Below are positions 17,610 to 25,668 of a DNA stretch of 46,359 nucleotides, piece by piece. The stretch's first letter is position 1. The number at the start of each line of letters is the position of its first letter. Made by a program: the position numbers and the translations under genes. The stretch spans positions 1 through 46,359 of the forward strand of contig CAJWQE010000010.1 in assembly GCA_913045375.1 (NCBI GenBank), in the 5' to 3' direction. The notes under the pieces are model-generated. The model was not told the origin of the DNA. It saw nothing but the letters and a program-made list of their open reading frames with translations, and did no database searches. The stretch is from an uncultured Halieaceae bacterium (GTDB lineage: Bacteria > Pseudomonadota > Gammaproteobacteria > Pseudomonadales > Halieaceae).

Positions 17610-18905
17610 ATGTCGAAGCCTATGAACAGTTACCCCGATAGTTGGTACGTTGCATCGTCCCCCATGCTGGCAGAGCAACCGCCCGCCAGCGGAGACCTTG
17701 CTTATGATGTCTGTGTCGTTGGGGGTGGTTACGCCGGATTATCGTGTGCATTGCATCTAGCAAAATCCGGGAAGTCCGTTGCTGTTCTTGAGGCAGAACG
17801 GGTGGGCTGGGGAGCATCCGGTCGGAACGGCGGGCACGTTGGTACTGGGCAAAGAGCAGACCAGCATTCACTCGAAAAATGGTACGGCAAAACGACAGCA
17901 AAAGAGCTGTGGCGACTTGGGCTGGAAGCCGTTGATTTGGTCTCGGATCTTGTCGAAGAAAACGGCATCGACTGCGAGCTTGGCAGGACGAATATCCATT
18001 TCGCGGCAAAGAAATCTCATGTCGATGAGTTACGAGATGAGGTCAACCACCTCAGAGCAGAGTACAACTACGATCAAATCAGTGGTGTCGAATCATCATC
18101 ACTTGAGGAGCTCACGTCTGGCGTCGGCTTTCATTACGGTGTCGTTGATCATGGCGCGAGACACCTTCACCCGCTCAAGTATTGTCTGGGCCTCGCTAAA
18201 GCGGTCATGACGGCGGGAGCCTCGGTATTTGAGAAAAGCCAAGTAAAAACTATCAAAGTTAAACGCGACCATGCGGTCATCTCGACAGAAAAAGCCATAA
18301 TCAAAGCGCAAAAGGTGGTTCTGGCATGCAATGGTTACCTCGGTAATTTATTTCCGCCCATTGCCAGCAATATCATGCCGATCAATAACTTTATGGTAGC
18401 GACGGAGCCTTTGGATGACGCGACGGCCAATCGAATAAATCCGCTTAACGCTTCGCTGTCAGACAGTTTGTTTGTCATCAACTACTGGAAACTGTCCGAA
18501 GACCGACGGCTAATTTTTGGCGGTGGCGAGACTTACAGCGATAAATTCCCCGAGTCTATTACCGACTTTGTGCGACCGAAGCTACTGGCGATCTATCCGG
18601 AGCTATCCAATGTGCGGCTCGATTATGGCTGGGGAGGTACCCTCGCTATCACCCGCAACCGCATGCCAGATCTCGGCGTTCACAAAGGTGTGGTTTATTA
18701 CGCACAAGGCTTTTCAGGGCATGGTGTTCCTACGGCCACGATGGCGGGCAAATTGATTGCGACTGCCATTGACGCAGGCTGCGACGACTTCGATCTTGTG
18801 TCCGGGCTTAAAACCCTCAAGTTTCCGGGTGGCCCCCTGCTCCGACGACCATCGCTAGTCGCAGGCATGCTGTTTTACAGCTTGAGAGATCGCCTTGGTC
18901 GATGA
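17610..18905 (+). CDS. puuB: Gamma-glutamylputrescine oxidoreductase (FAD)
   Basis: This is a 431-residue DAO-family flavoenzyme. The dinucleotide fold is VVGGGYAGLSCALHLA near the N-terminus, followed by AERVGWGASGRNGGH. Later blocks are the HLHPLKY stretch, VVLACNGYLGN, an RLIFGGGE motif, GWGGTLAITRNRMPDLG and YYAQGFSGHGVPTA, and the end YSLRDRLGR matches E. coli PuuB very closely. It oxidises gamma-glutamylputrescine with O2, giving the aldehyde, ammonia and H2O2. It is divergent from puuA over 73 bases. The ATG at 17610 has no ribosome site and lies just after a GCATAAT -10-like element, so a leaderless transcript is possible. Confidence 0.85.
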   Translation: MSKPMNSYPDSWYVASSPMLAEQPPASGDLAYDVCVVGGGYAGLSCALHLAKSGKSVAVLEAERVGWGASGRNGGHVGTGQRADQHSLEKWYGKTTAKELWRLGLEAVDLVSDLVEENGIDCELGRTNIHFAAKKSHVDELRDEVNHLRAEYNYDQISGVESSSLEELTSGVGFHYGVVDHGARHLHPLKYCLGLAKAVMTAGASVFEKSQVKTIKVKRDHAVISTEKAIIKAQKVVLACNGYLGNLFPPIASNIMPINNFMVATEPLDDATANRINPLNASLSDSLFVINYWKLSEDRRLIFGGGETYSDKFPESITDFVRPKLLAIYPELSNVRLDYGWGGTLAITRNRMPDLGVHKGVVYYAQGFSGHGVPTATMAGKLIATAIDAGCDDFDLVSGLKTLKFPGGPLLRRPSLVAGMLFYSLRDRLGR

Positions 18906-19064
18906 GCCGAGTTGCACTAGGCGCATCGAGATACGGCGAATCACCCCATCACGACAGCGAGCATCAGTTAATGATGGTGACAAATACGACCGCAAAATGC
19001 AGCAGAACCGTGTATTGCAAAACCCACGTGGTATGTTAGAAACTCAAGCTGAGGGGTAAGTGTC

Positions 19065-19811
19065 ATGGGACAGTTGTCAGGGAAGCCAAGTGCATTATTG
19101 GTCGTATCGGATAATTACCTGGCCAAGCAACTTACAGAGTCACTCCACATTCAAGGTTACAAAATCGTGCGAGCACCACTCGCGCGCGATTGCTATTCTG
19201 CCTGGTCCTCACCTGAGCGCTTTAGTCTGTGTTTGATTGACCAACACCTCGAAGATCAACCCGGTCATGTATTGGCTAAATACCTAGCCGAAAACAAAGC
19301 AAAAAATGTTGTCCTATTCGGTAACTTGGCTGATTCTGAGACGCGACTGGGCCTGTACAGAGCAGGCGTGAATCTGCTCCTAAGAGAGCCCGAGGGTACG
19401 GCAGAAATTATTGCAGCCATCGAGGCTATGGCAACACCCGTGGTGAGACATTCATCCAAACCCGCCGCGATAGTGCCATTCCCAACCAAAACTTCAGGAA
19501 ACGTTCCATGGCAGGTGAAGGCACTGCAGCGAGAACTCGTAGCGCCTACCGGTCAAGTGGTGGCATTGACGCGCAATGAAGTCAAAGTCTGTTTAGCGTT
19601 AGCAGAAGCCCCCTCTGAGCCCACCAACCGCGAGGCACTCACGCGATCGCTTTATGGCCGGTTTGACTCGTCAGCGAATCGCGCTTTGGATGCTGTCATA
19701 AAGCGATTACGACAGAAGATTGTCACCAAGGTGAGCGCCGTAGATCCTATTACCACTCATTACGGCGAGGGGCACCGGTTTACCGCTCCGATTATCGCCG
19801 TCAACCAATAA
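19065..19811 (+). CDS. OmpR-type response regulator with atypical receiver
   Basis: The 248-residue protein has a receiver domain (about 10-125) and a winged-helix Trans_reg_C domain (about 150-242, ending ITTHYGEGHRF). The phospho-acceptor is Asp59 (LCLIDQH). The usual acidic pair is reduced to Ser15-Asp16, the conserved Lys is Arg107 (LLREPEG), and the switch Thr/Ser after strand 4 is Asn. Phosphorylation-dependent switching may thus be weak or absent. The ATG has a GAGGGG site. No kinase gene reads with it, but a degenerate sensor-kinase gene lies about 600 bases downstream on the other strand. Confidence 0.8.
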   Translation: MGQLSGKPSALLVVSDNYLAKQLTESLHIQGYKIVRAPLARDCYSAWSSPERFSLCLIDQHLEDQPGHVLAKYLAENKAKNVVLFGNLADSETRLGLYRAGVNLLLREPEGTAEIIAAIEAMATPVVRHSSKPAAIVPFPTKTSGNVPWQVKALQRELVAPTGQVVALTRNEVKVCLALAEAPSEPTNREALTRSLYGRFDSSANRALDAVIKRLRQKIVTKVSAVDPITTHYGEGHRFTAPIIAVNQ

Positions 19812-20004
19812 CGGTGAGTCTCGGCTCCTGATAATCGTTGTCATTCACCTCGATTAGCATATTTCGTTCTCGATACCAGGCCTCCAGAGCTGACACATGA
19901 AGCGCGGGAGTCAACATTGCCTGGCGAATCACACTTGCTTCTGTTTGGTTAGACCATGCATCGCTGCAAACTAATCTCAGTGCTGAAGAGTTAGGTAAAG
20001 TCAC
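19801..20004 (-). CDS. Small protein of unknown function (67 residues)
   Basis: I do not recognise the family. The gene starts with GTG at 20004, five bases after a perfect AAGGAGG site, which is the main reason to call it. The product is soluble, with a central ALEAWYRERN helix and an acidic NDNDYQEP stretch near the end. Its stop overlaps the 3' end of the response-regulator gene by 11 bases on the opposite strand. It reads in the same direction as the sensor-kinase-like gene upstream, which stops 381 bases before it. Confidence 0.65.
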   Translation of the reverse strand: MTLPNSSALRLVCSDAWSNQTEASVIRQAMLTPALHVSALEAWYRERNMLIEVNDNDYQEPRLTVIG

Positions 20005-20385
20005 GCGCACCTCCTTTGCAAAATACGGGCTGATTTGCGGGTGATCTGAGAAAACAAGGCGTTGGTAGCTTAAGGCTCAGGTTGCCTCGCCCAAATCTAC
20101 TAATGGCGGCAGGGAGGTAAGATTGAGGCTCCAGACCACTGCCTGCGCGTGAGCCAAATCGTCGATCAGATTTATTACTGATGAATCTGTCTTTCATTAA
20201 GAGCACCTTTCGTTGACAGCTCCCTCCATTGAGAGCGCCTTTTTTGCGAGCGCCTCGCACGGTCAGAAACTTCCATTAGAAGCTTCTGCAAGCCAATAAC
20301 TGCACTGTAGCAACCTACCAATCGGCTGTCTTATATTTTTCTCATTTTAATTCGCAAAATGCGAAAAAGGTCTCGAAATGAAAAT
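20005..20385. other. Intergenic region with repeated translation-start-like units
   Basis: This 381-base gap separates the sensor-kinase-like gene from the small protein gene; both read leftward. It holds an imperfect 16-base direct repeat, CATTAAGAGCACCTTT (20195-20210) and CATTGAGAGCGCCTTT (20227-20242), with a partial third copy GAGCGCCT at 20248-20255. On the minus strand each full copy reads as an AAAGG-type ribosome site followed by ATG. A 68-codon frame starts at the first copy and overlaps the 67-residue gene; it shows no recognisable features. Near 20352-20366 is a TTCGCA/TGCGAA inverted repeat with an AAA loop, too weak to call a terminator. Confidence 0.4.
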
Positions 20386-21996
20386 TTAGGTGTGATTAAA
20401 ACGTATAACGTGCTCTTGATTGCCGGTTAGAGAAGCTGAGGTAGAACAGATTGCCGCCCCAAGGCCCTCGAGAATGTCCTTCAAAACTGTGAGCGACGGA
20501 TGATCGAGCTCGGGATCTTCGAGCGACCACTCAACGCCCGCATCTCTTATCCTAGCGAGTAATTCGCCCCCCCCTGATTTAGATGCTTCAGTCCAAAGCG
20601 AGAGCTCGATGAAACCCTCGTCAGTAAAGGTCAGCGATGTATTGATAAAAGCTAAAAGTGCGGACTCCACCCAATACGCGGAGCCTTCAATATCCGTCTT
20701 TAAGCTGTCATCCAGGAGCACACGTATTTCAATACCCTCAGCCGCACCGAGTCTTTTGAGCTCGGCCTCAACAGTTTTCGCTACCTTGCCAACCGAAAAC
20801 GTCTGTCCATCACCTATGTAAGACTTATGCCCCTGCGAGTTTCGATCTGCCATGATTTTTGCATCAAGGCTTAAACGCATTTGGCTCATTTCTGACTGCG
20901 CTATGTTGAGATAGCGTCGCTCGGCATCGGCCATACTCGGGGCTTCCTTCACCCGTTGCGCGAGCTCCATCAGCTGGGTCAAGTTATCAGCGACAATGTT
21001 GTGAATTGCGTCTGTCAGCTCTTCCTTGTTATCAAGCGAGCCACGATAGGCAGTAACCACCTGATCCGCGCTGGCCAAACGTGCTCGAATAATGAATGCC
21101 ACTAGTAGGGCAATACCGGTTGTGACCAAGGCGAACATCAGCTCGAGCGCAAAACTAGCAGGGTGATTGGCCTTAAATAGTTTGAGGTATTCCGGTGTAG
21201 TCGAGACGATTGTACGTAGTCCATTTCTTTCAGATACGAACTGCAGCGCATCTTTGGGCGGTAAGTCCGGGCAAGAAAAGCTTCCACGATCCACATGATA
21301 CCTAAGCAAACATTGATTCGTTGATGGCTCATACTGGGTCACCTCGAGCGGAGGGAGCGGGCCGAGCGCCCGCAGCTCTGAATCAATGTACTTCTGCATC
21401 TCGACAAGGTTGAGCTTAACAATGCCGATAACGGGAGTAGTGCCACCCGGATAGCGAAAGACGTGACGCCTCACAACCACTGGGCTCTCAGATGTAAATG
21501 ACAAATCATTTTCGCGAGAGGCCAGAAAACCGATTTGATCAATCCGCCCGGCGGCGCTCGAAAAATCGAAATCACGCAGCATCGGATGCTCGGAAATCTC
21601 CTGCCCAACCAATTCGGGTCGCGGATAAGCGTAGGTAATCAAAACACGCTGTTCGGCATCTACTGTCGCCACAAAGAAATGAGCTATTTGCGATGCGGAA
21701 TCAGAACCATAATTGTTAGAGAGAATGGTTCCTGCATGATCAATGATTTGCTCAAGGCCTCCTACATTCGTAGCTGCAAGGTCCTGCAAAAAACCCTGCA
21801 AATGTGTCTGAAGGCGCTGCGCCAAAGCATCGCGAACAAGTAATCTCAATGCAGCATCTGACTCAAACCGCTCTTGGAGTAATTCATTTCGCTCAGCTTC
21901 CGATTGTCTTACATCTGCAACGGTCGCCAGTAAACCTACGATTAAGGCGACAACTGGAATTAAGAAAGCAATGTTGTGAGACTTCATTAAGCGCAT
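20386..21996 (-). CDS. Membrane sensor kinase-like protein with degenerate catalytic domain
   Basis: The 536-residue protein has a transmembrane helix at about 9-27, a periplasmic sensor region of about 255 residues (CHASE-like in layout, with TYAYPRPELVGQEISEHP), and a second helix at about 283-303. A DHp-like helix follows with His332 in AIHNIVADNLTQLM, then a HATPase-like fold. The kinase motifs are poor: the N-box reads AFINTSLTFTDEG without the expected Asn in register, and the G1 box is DAGVEW rather than DxGxG. It may be a pseudokinase or phosphatase. The start is uncertain (21996 or 21987). The nearby response regulator is also atypical. Confidence 0.65.
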   Translation of the reverse strand: MRLMKSHNIAFLIPVVALIVGLLATVADVRQSEAERNELLQERFESDAALRLLVRDALAQRLQTHLQGFLQDLAATNVGGLEQIIDHAGTILSNNYGSDSASQIAHFFVATVDAEQRVLITYAYPRPELVGQEISEHPMLRDFDFSSAAGRIDQIGFLASRENDLSFTSESPVVVRRHVFRYPGGTTPVIGIVKLNLVEMQKYIDSELRALGPLPPLEVTQYEPSTNQCLLRYHVDRGSFSCPDLPPKDALQFVSERNGLRTIVSTTPEYLKLFKANHPASFALELMFALVTTGIALLVAFIIRARLASADQVVTAYRGSLDNKEELTDAIHNIVADNLTQLMELAQRVKEAPSMADAERRYLNIAQSEMSQMRLSLDAKIMADRNSQGHKSYIGDGQTFSVGKVAKTVEAELKRLGAAEGIEIRVLLDDSLKTDIEGSAYWVESALLAFINTSLTFTDEGFIELSLWTEASKSGGGELLARIRDAGVEWSLEDPELDHPSLTVLKDILEGLGAAICSTSASLTGNQEHVIRFNHT

Positions 21997-22112
21997 TTGA
22001 GGCTAACTTCGTATTTGTCATTACAATGAGAACCGGACGAGCTCAGTCGTTGTCTACGAGAACGACGAAAGGCGCATAGTTCACTCTCGCACTTTGAGAA
22101 AAAGGATATCAC

Positions 22113-22583
22113 GTGGCATTCAAGTGGCTAGAGAAGTTAACCCAGCTTGGGGAGTCGGCAAGCGAGAAAGGAAACGATCGTGACGAACTTGGAATGACGT
22201 TAGCCGTGCTAATGCTAGAGGTCGCCAAGAGCGACTTTGAGGAAAGTGAGGCTGAAATACAAACCATGACAGCCTGGCTTGAGAACCAAGACTTGGGCTT
22301 AAAGTCTCAAGATGTCGGTCAACTACTGGACTCCGCTAGGAATGAGCAAGCAGGCTCAGCCGGTTTGTTTGAATACACGCGTCGCGCCTGCGAACGCATG
22401 TCGATGGAAGAGCGAGTAGAGCTGGTGGAGCAGTTGTGGCGCATCGCTTATGCCGACGGTGTGATTGATAAATATGAAGAAGCTGCGATTAGAAAGGCGT
22501 CGGAACTGCTCTATGTGTCACACTCGGACTTTATTCGTGCAAAGTTTGCGGCAAAAGCAGCCTCGCAGCGCGAGGCAGACTAA
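22113..22583 (+). CDS. TerB family protein
   Basis: The 156-residue all-helical protein matches the TerB/tellurite-resistance TerB fold: an N-terminal acidic repeat around LAVLMLEVAKSDFEESE and the C-terminal repeat LWRIAYADGVIDKYEEAAIRK. Both halves carry the acidic metal-binding pattern of the family. The GTG start follows AAAGGAT by about 7 bases. Many lone TerB proteins in gammaproteobacteria have no link to tellurite, and no other ter genes are here. The DUF1643 gene starts 2 bases after its stop, so the two are likely one transcript. Confidence 0.82.
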   Translation: MAFKWLEKLTQLGESASEKGNDRDELGMTLAVLMLEVAKSDFEESEAEIQTMTAWLENQDLGLKSQDVGQLLDSARNEQAGSAGLFEYTRRACERMSMEERVELVEQLWRIAYADGVIDKYEEAAIRKASELLYVSHSDFIRAKFAAKAASQREAD

Positions 22584-22585
22584 TT

Positions 22586-23074
22586 TTGTCGAAATCCACG
22601 GCTACTTTTTCAGACTGTGGTCGTTACCGCTACCTTCTAGAGAGACGATGGGATGAAGGCCTCAACTGCCTGTTCATAGGTTTGAATCCATCAACGGCCA
22701 CAGCAGATAGTGATGATGCGACGATAAGAAAGTGTGTAGCGTTAACTAGAACCTGGGGCTTTTCTGGCATGGCTATGGCGAACCTATTCGCGGTGCGCTG
22801 CCGTTACCCGCAGGTCTTATCAACTCATCAAGATCCTGTTGGACCAGACAATGATCGATTCTTGTTACCTGCCGTAAAGCAAGCACACACTGTAGTTGCC
22901 ATGTGGGGCAACCATGGCCTGAAGTCCCACGGCCAATTAGCACGGCGTGATCAGTACATACTGTCACTTCGCGATGACTGGCAATGTATAGGCATCACCA
23001 AGCACGGCGCCCCAAGGCACCCGCTGTATGTCGCTAACAGTTCTCCCTTGGTGAACTTTACTCAGGGGCTTTAA
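22586..23074 (+). CDS. DUF1643 family protein
   Basis: The 162-residue protein belongs to DUF1643 by the blocks RYLLERRW, CLFIGLNPSTATADSDDAT, RKCVALTRTWGFSGMAMANLFA and the later VAMWGNHG. The function of the family is unknown; a nucleic-acid or nucleotide role has been guessed from its distribution but is not shown by this sequence. It begins with TTG close to the terB stop; the ribosome site (GAGG) lies inside the terB end. The C-terminal HGAPRHPLYVA stretch is typical for the family. No terminator follows. Confidence 0.82.
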   Translation: MSKSTATFSDCGRYRYLLERRWDEGLNCLFIGLNPSTATADSDDATIRKCVALTRTWGFSGMAMANLFAVRCRYPQVLSTHQDPVGPDNDRFLLPAVKQAHTVVAMWGNHGLKSHGQLARRDQYILSLRDDWQCIGITKHGAPRHPLYVANSSPLVNFTQGL

Positions 23075-23357
23075 CCTTTCTCAGATGGCAAACCGCACCT
23101 TGAATGGAGTGGTCGCTTATCCTCCAACCGAACTCACGGTTGTGACCAGCTTGGACGATTGAGATGAGACCGGCACTTAACGCACAAGAAACACCCATTT
23201 CGATATCGGTACCACACGAGTCCTCAATAACGTTACAACCGCTTGCGCTAATCTGCGCTTTAACTACTCCAAAGCTTCAGTTTTGACCCCGAAAGATTAC
23301 TCACTTACCGCCACTACTCGCTGACAACAATAGACAAGCTCCGTTATCATCTGTGTC

Positions 23358-23525
23358 GTGAATATTCCAGCTTACGAACGACTTCTAATGAACGCTTCTC
23401 CCACGCAACCACCTGAGTTGCTCCCGTGCCGGGGCTGCACAGACAAGTGCCCAAACCGACATACCTGTAAAGGTGCGCCCTGGAGAAAACCAAACCAAAC
23501 GGGCGAGGACGTTCGCTCAAAATAG
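23358..23525 (+). CDS. Small four-cysteine protein (55 residues)
   Basis: This short frame encodes a protein with Cys24, Cys27, Cys31 and Cys37 in LPCRGCTDKCPNRHTCKGAP, a C-x2-C-x3-C-x5-C pattern fitting one zinc or iron-sulfur site. It ends in a basic and acidic tail. The GTG at 23358 is the most upstream start after an in-frame stop; ATG at 23388 would give 45 residues with all Cys kept. No strong ribosome site is visible for either. The compact motif is the reason to call it. I do not recognise a named family. Confidence 0.5.
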   Translation: MNIPAYERLLMNASPTQPPELLPCRGCTDKCPNRHTCKGAPWRKPNQTGEDVRSK

Positions 23526-23656
23526 AAGACATCCTCTGATCGCGTCACCCTGACTAACTGCCTCCAGTAACACTTTTGGGGTAAGAAGTTGGCTACATGT
23601 AATCTTAGTATTGCACTCTACACGTAATGCCAATCTGACATTGAACAGAAAAAAGT

Positions 23657-24046
23657 ATGTACAAACTCTCAGTGTCCATCTGCTTTTTGTTTGCAAGCCT
23701 CGTAATCGCCTTATTTACGCTCATCATCAGTGACGGCTCCTTCGAGCCATCCACTGATCAGGGCGCAACACTAGTGCAGGATCTGACCGCGGTTCGAATA
23801 TGGATTGTGGTCGCTGGCTTAGCCCTTTACTCATGGAAAAGCGCTACCAACCAGCCCAGTGCTGTGGTGGTGGCCGTTTTAACTGCTGTCGCTTGGATCA
23901 TGTTCCTCGAGGACTATATGGTCCTCGATAGTGTGTTATTCATTGCCAGCCATCCCCTAGCCCAAGCCGTGGTTTTCACGCGCCCCATCTTCCTGGTAGC
24001 TCTGACCTATGTGGCGTTCAAACAGTGGGAGATTGATCTGAGATGA
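23657..24046 (+). CDS. Small membrane protein of unknown function
   Basis: I do not recognise the family. The 129-residue product is likely a four-helix inner-membrane protein: helices near 5-25, 46-62, 68-84 and 102-122, with an acidic loop between the first two and a short FLEDYM break. Its stop overlaps the start of the next gene by four bases (ATGA), so the two are translationally coupled and their products may form one membrane assembly. Confidence 0.7.
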   Translation: MYKLSVSICFLFASLVIALFTLIISDGSFEPSTDQGATLVQDLTAVRIWIVVAGLALYSWKSATNQPSAVVVAVLTAVAWIMFLEDYMVLDSVLFIASHPLAQAVVFTRPIFLVALTYVAFKQWEIDLR

Positions 24047-24558
24047 GAGATCGCTCAAACGACAACCCTATTAGTCCCTCACAAGAAGAGCTGGATGCGC
24101 TGTTAAGCTCGCCTGCAATACTTTCTTTTCAAGGTGTAAGAGCATCGCTTGATCGGCGCTCGCCCCTGTTCAAGCGGACATGGTTGGTACTGATGGGCGT
24201 GACCATTCTCTACCTGATGGGATGGTTTACGGGTTTGCTGAAGCCTTACATGGCGTCCGCGGTCACTGGACTAGAAGCAGACTATCAACTCCACCAGGTC
24301 CGCTTCTTGCTCGCGTTCTTCATGATCACTATCGGTACTATCGCCTTGAACTTCGACTGGCATGTCGAGGAGACATTCACAACCATGGCATGGATCCAAG
24401 CGTATTTTTTAGTCAGCGGTGTCGGCAGGCAATGGCGGACGATGCCCGAGGATAATCTCGCAGTAATTCTGATGTATGGGGCTAACCTTTTATTGATTTT
24501 ACTGCTGCTTGTGACTCTGATCATTGAGGAGCGAAGACTTAAATCCACGCTACCGTAG
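24043..24558 (+). CDS. Membrane protein of unknown function, coupled to upstream gene
   Basis: The 171-residue product has a soluble N-terminus of about 45 residues with a SQEELDALLSS stretch, then about four hydrophobic helices (near 47-67, 86-104, 112-128 and 140-160) and a charged tail. The start overlaps the upstream stop by ATGA. I recognise no family. It converges with the DUF3094 gene, which ends two bases after it. Confidence 0.7.
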   Translation: MRDRSNDNPISPSQEELDALLSSPAILSFQGVRASLDRRSPLFKRTWLVLMGVTILYLMGWFTGLLKPYMASAVTGLEADYQLHQVRFLLAFFMITIGTIALNFDWHVEETFTTMAWIQAYFLVSGVGRQWRTMPEDNLAVILMYGANLLLILLLLVTLIIEERRLKSTLP

Positions 24559-24559
24559 C

Positions 24560-24763
24560 TCAATAAACCCCCGCCATACGCGCTAATATCTGGCTTAGCA
24601 AACTGAAGCCGGTGACCACAGCAATCAATAAAACTACGAGCAGAATGGGCCGGAAAGGCCTTTTCTCCGTCGCATTAACCCCCGTGCGTATGAAGTGATC
24701 GACTCGCGCCTGATCTTCCTCAGACAAGACAGGATGCTCGTCTTCACGGTTTTCATTACTCAT
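24560..24763 (-). CDS. DUF3094 family single-pass membrane protein
   Basis: The 67-residue protein has an acidic start with LSEEDQARVDHFIRTG, then RPFRPILL leading into one transmembrane helix and a short LARMAG end. This is the layout of DUF3094, a small family of gammaproteobacteria with no known function. ATG 24763 is chosen as start because the conserved part begins there; an in-frame ATG eight codons upstream adds residues with no family match. It converges with the membrane-protein gene on the other strand. Confidence 0.75.
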   Translation of the reverse strand: MSNENREDEHPVLSEEDQARVDHFIRTGVNATEKRPFRPILLVVLLIAVVTGFSLLSQILARMAGVY

Positions 24764-24891
24764 AGCGACTCTCAAGGTTACCTGCAAAACATAACGGAAC
24801 GACTGCGCTCGATGCTATTTTAGCAGGGCTTTACCGATCACAAACAAGCGATGATGCTCCATGGGGTTGGCGGTTTAATTAGCATCAAGAA

Positions 24892-25668
24892 ATGATGCGA
24901 ACATCGTCCACAGTGGCTAGGCTGAGATCGATTGCAAAGATCTCTAGACGTGTTCTGGCAACCATTCTCGTTCCGCAATGCGCCTGCTGCCGACAGGCAC
25001 ACCACTTACCCTCGCGCCTTTGCGCCGTCTGCCATGCGTCCCTCAGATCCACTCTCTGTCCAAGATCAATACGATTGCCCAACGATCGGGCCTGTAATTA
25101 CTCACGGACCAAAGACAGCAGCACTATTGTAGGCGCTCAACACGTTGAAGGTATAAGCCAGCTACAGTCGATCTTTTTCTACCGCGAAGTGGTACCCGAT
25201 CTGCTGATTCGCTGGAAGTACGACGGCATGGTTGAACTGACAAATCTTATCGCGTCGTGGGTCGCTAACCACTGTCAAATCTCGGCTTCATACGATCTGG
25301 CAACCATCGTTCCCTGCCATTGGCGCCGGCGACTAACCCGCGGTTTTGATCACATGTGGTTGCTCGCCAATGCGCTCGCTAAAACAGGATTAATCAAACC
25401 ACCGACCAAAATCCTAAAGCACTCCAAGCCATTACCCTTCCTACATTTGCAAGCAGCCTCCGATCGTCACATTGATCCTGATCACTTTCACACCGTCTGC
25501 TCCGTCAAAGGTAAACGGATACTAATCATCGATGACGTCATCACATCGGGTACCACATTGAGAGCAGCCGCCTCAGCCTTGAAGTGCGATGGTGCCGCGG
25601 AGGTCAGTGCACTGACGGTAGCAACTGCTAGGGAACTGTTATTGCCGACGTCGAGAACGCGGGTATAA
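24892..25668 (+). CDS. comF: ComF family phosphoribosyltransferase-like protein
   Basis: The 258-residue protein has an N-terminal double zinc finger (Cys pairs in PQCACCRQ and LCAVCHASL) and a PRTase domain. The PRPP loop is ILIIDDVITSGTTLRAA near residue 215, and RRRLTRGFDH is typical of the family. ComF proteins are needed for DNA uptake in naturally competent species, acting on the cytoplasmic side, and their exact reaction is unclear. The gene stands alone here. Its 3' end overlaps the convergent acyltransferase gene by 30 bases. The pil locus needed for pilus-based uptake is missing elsewhere in this window. Confidence 0.85.
   Translation: MMRTSSTVARLRSIAKISRRVLATILVPQCACCRQAHHLPSRLCAVCHASLRSTLCPRSIRLPNDRACNYSRTKDSSTIVGAQHVEGISQLQSIFFYREVVPDLLIRWKYDGMVELTNLIASWVANHCQISASYDLATIVPCHWRRRLTRGFDHMWLLANALAKTGLIKPPTKILKHSKPLPFLHLQAASDRHIDPDHFHTVCSVKGKRILIIDDVITSGTTLRAAASALKCDGAAEVSALTVATARELLLPTSRTRV

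Noticed and set aside
19991..20197. 68-codon minus-strand frame before the 67-residue gene
   Set aside because: It has a fair ribosome site but no recognisable sequence pattern and overlaps the better supported gene start; noted only as part of the repeat finding.
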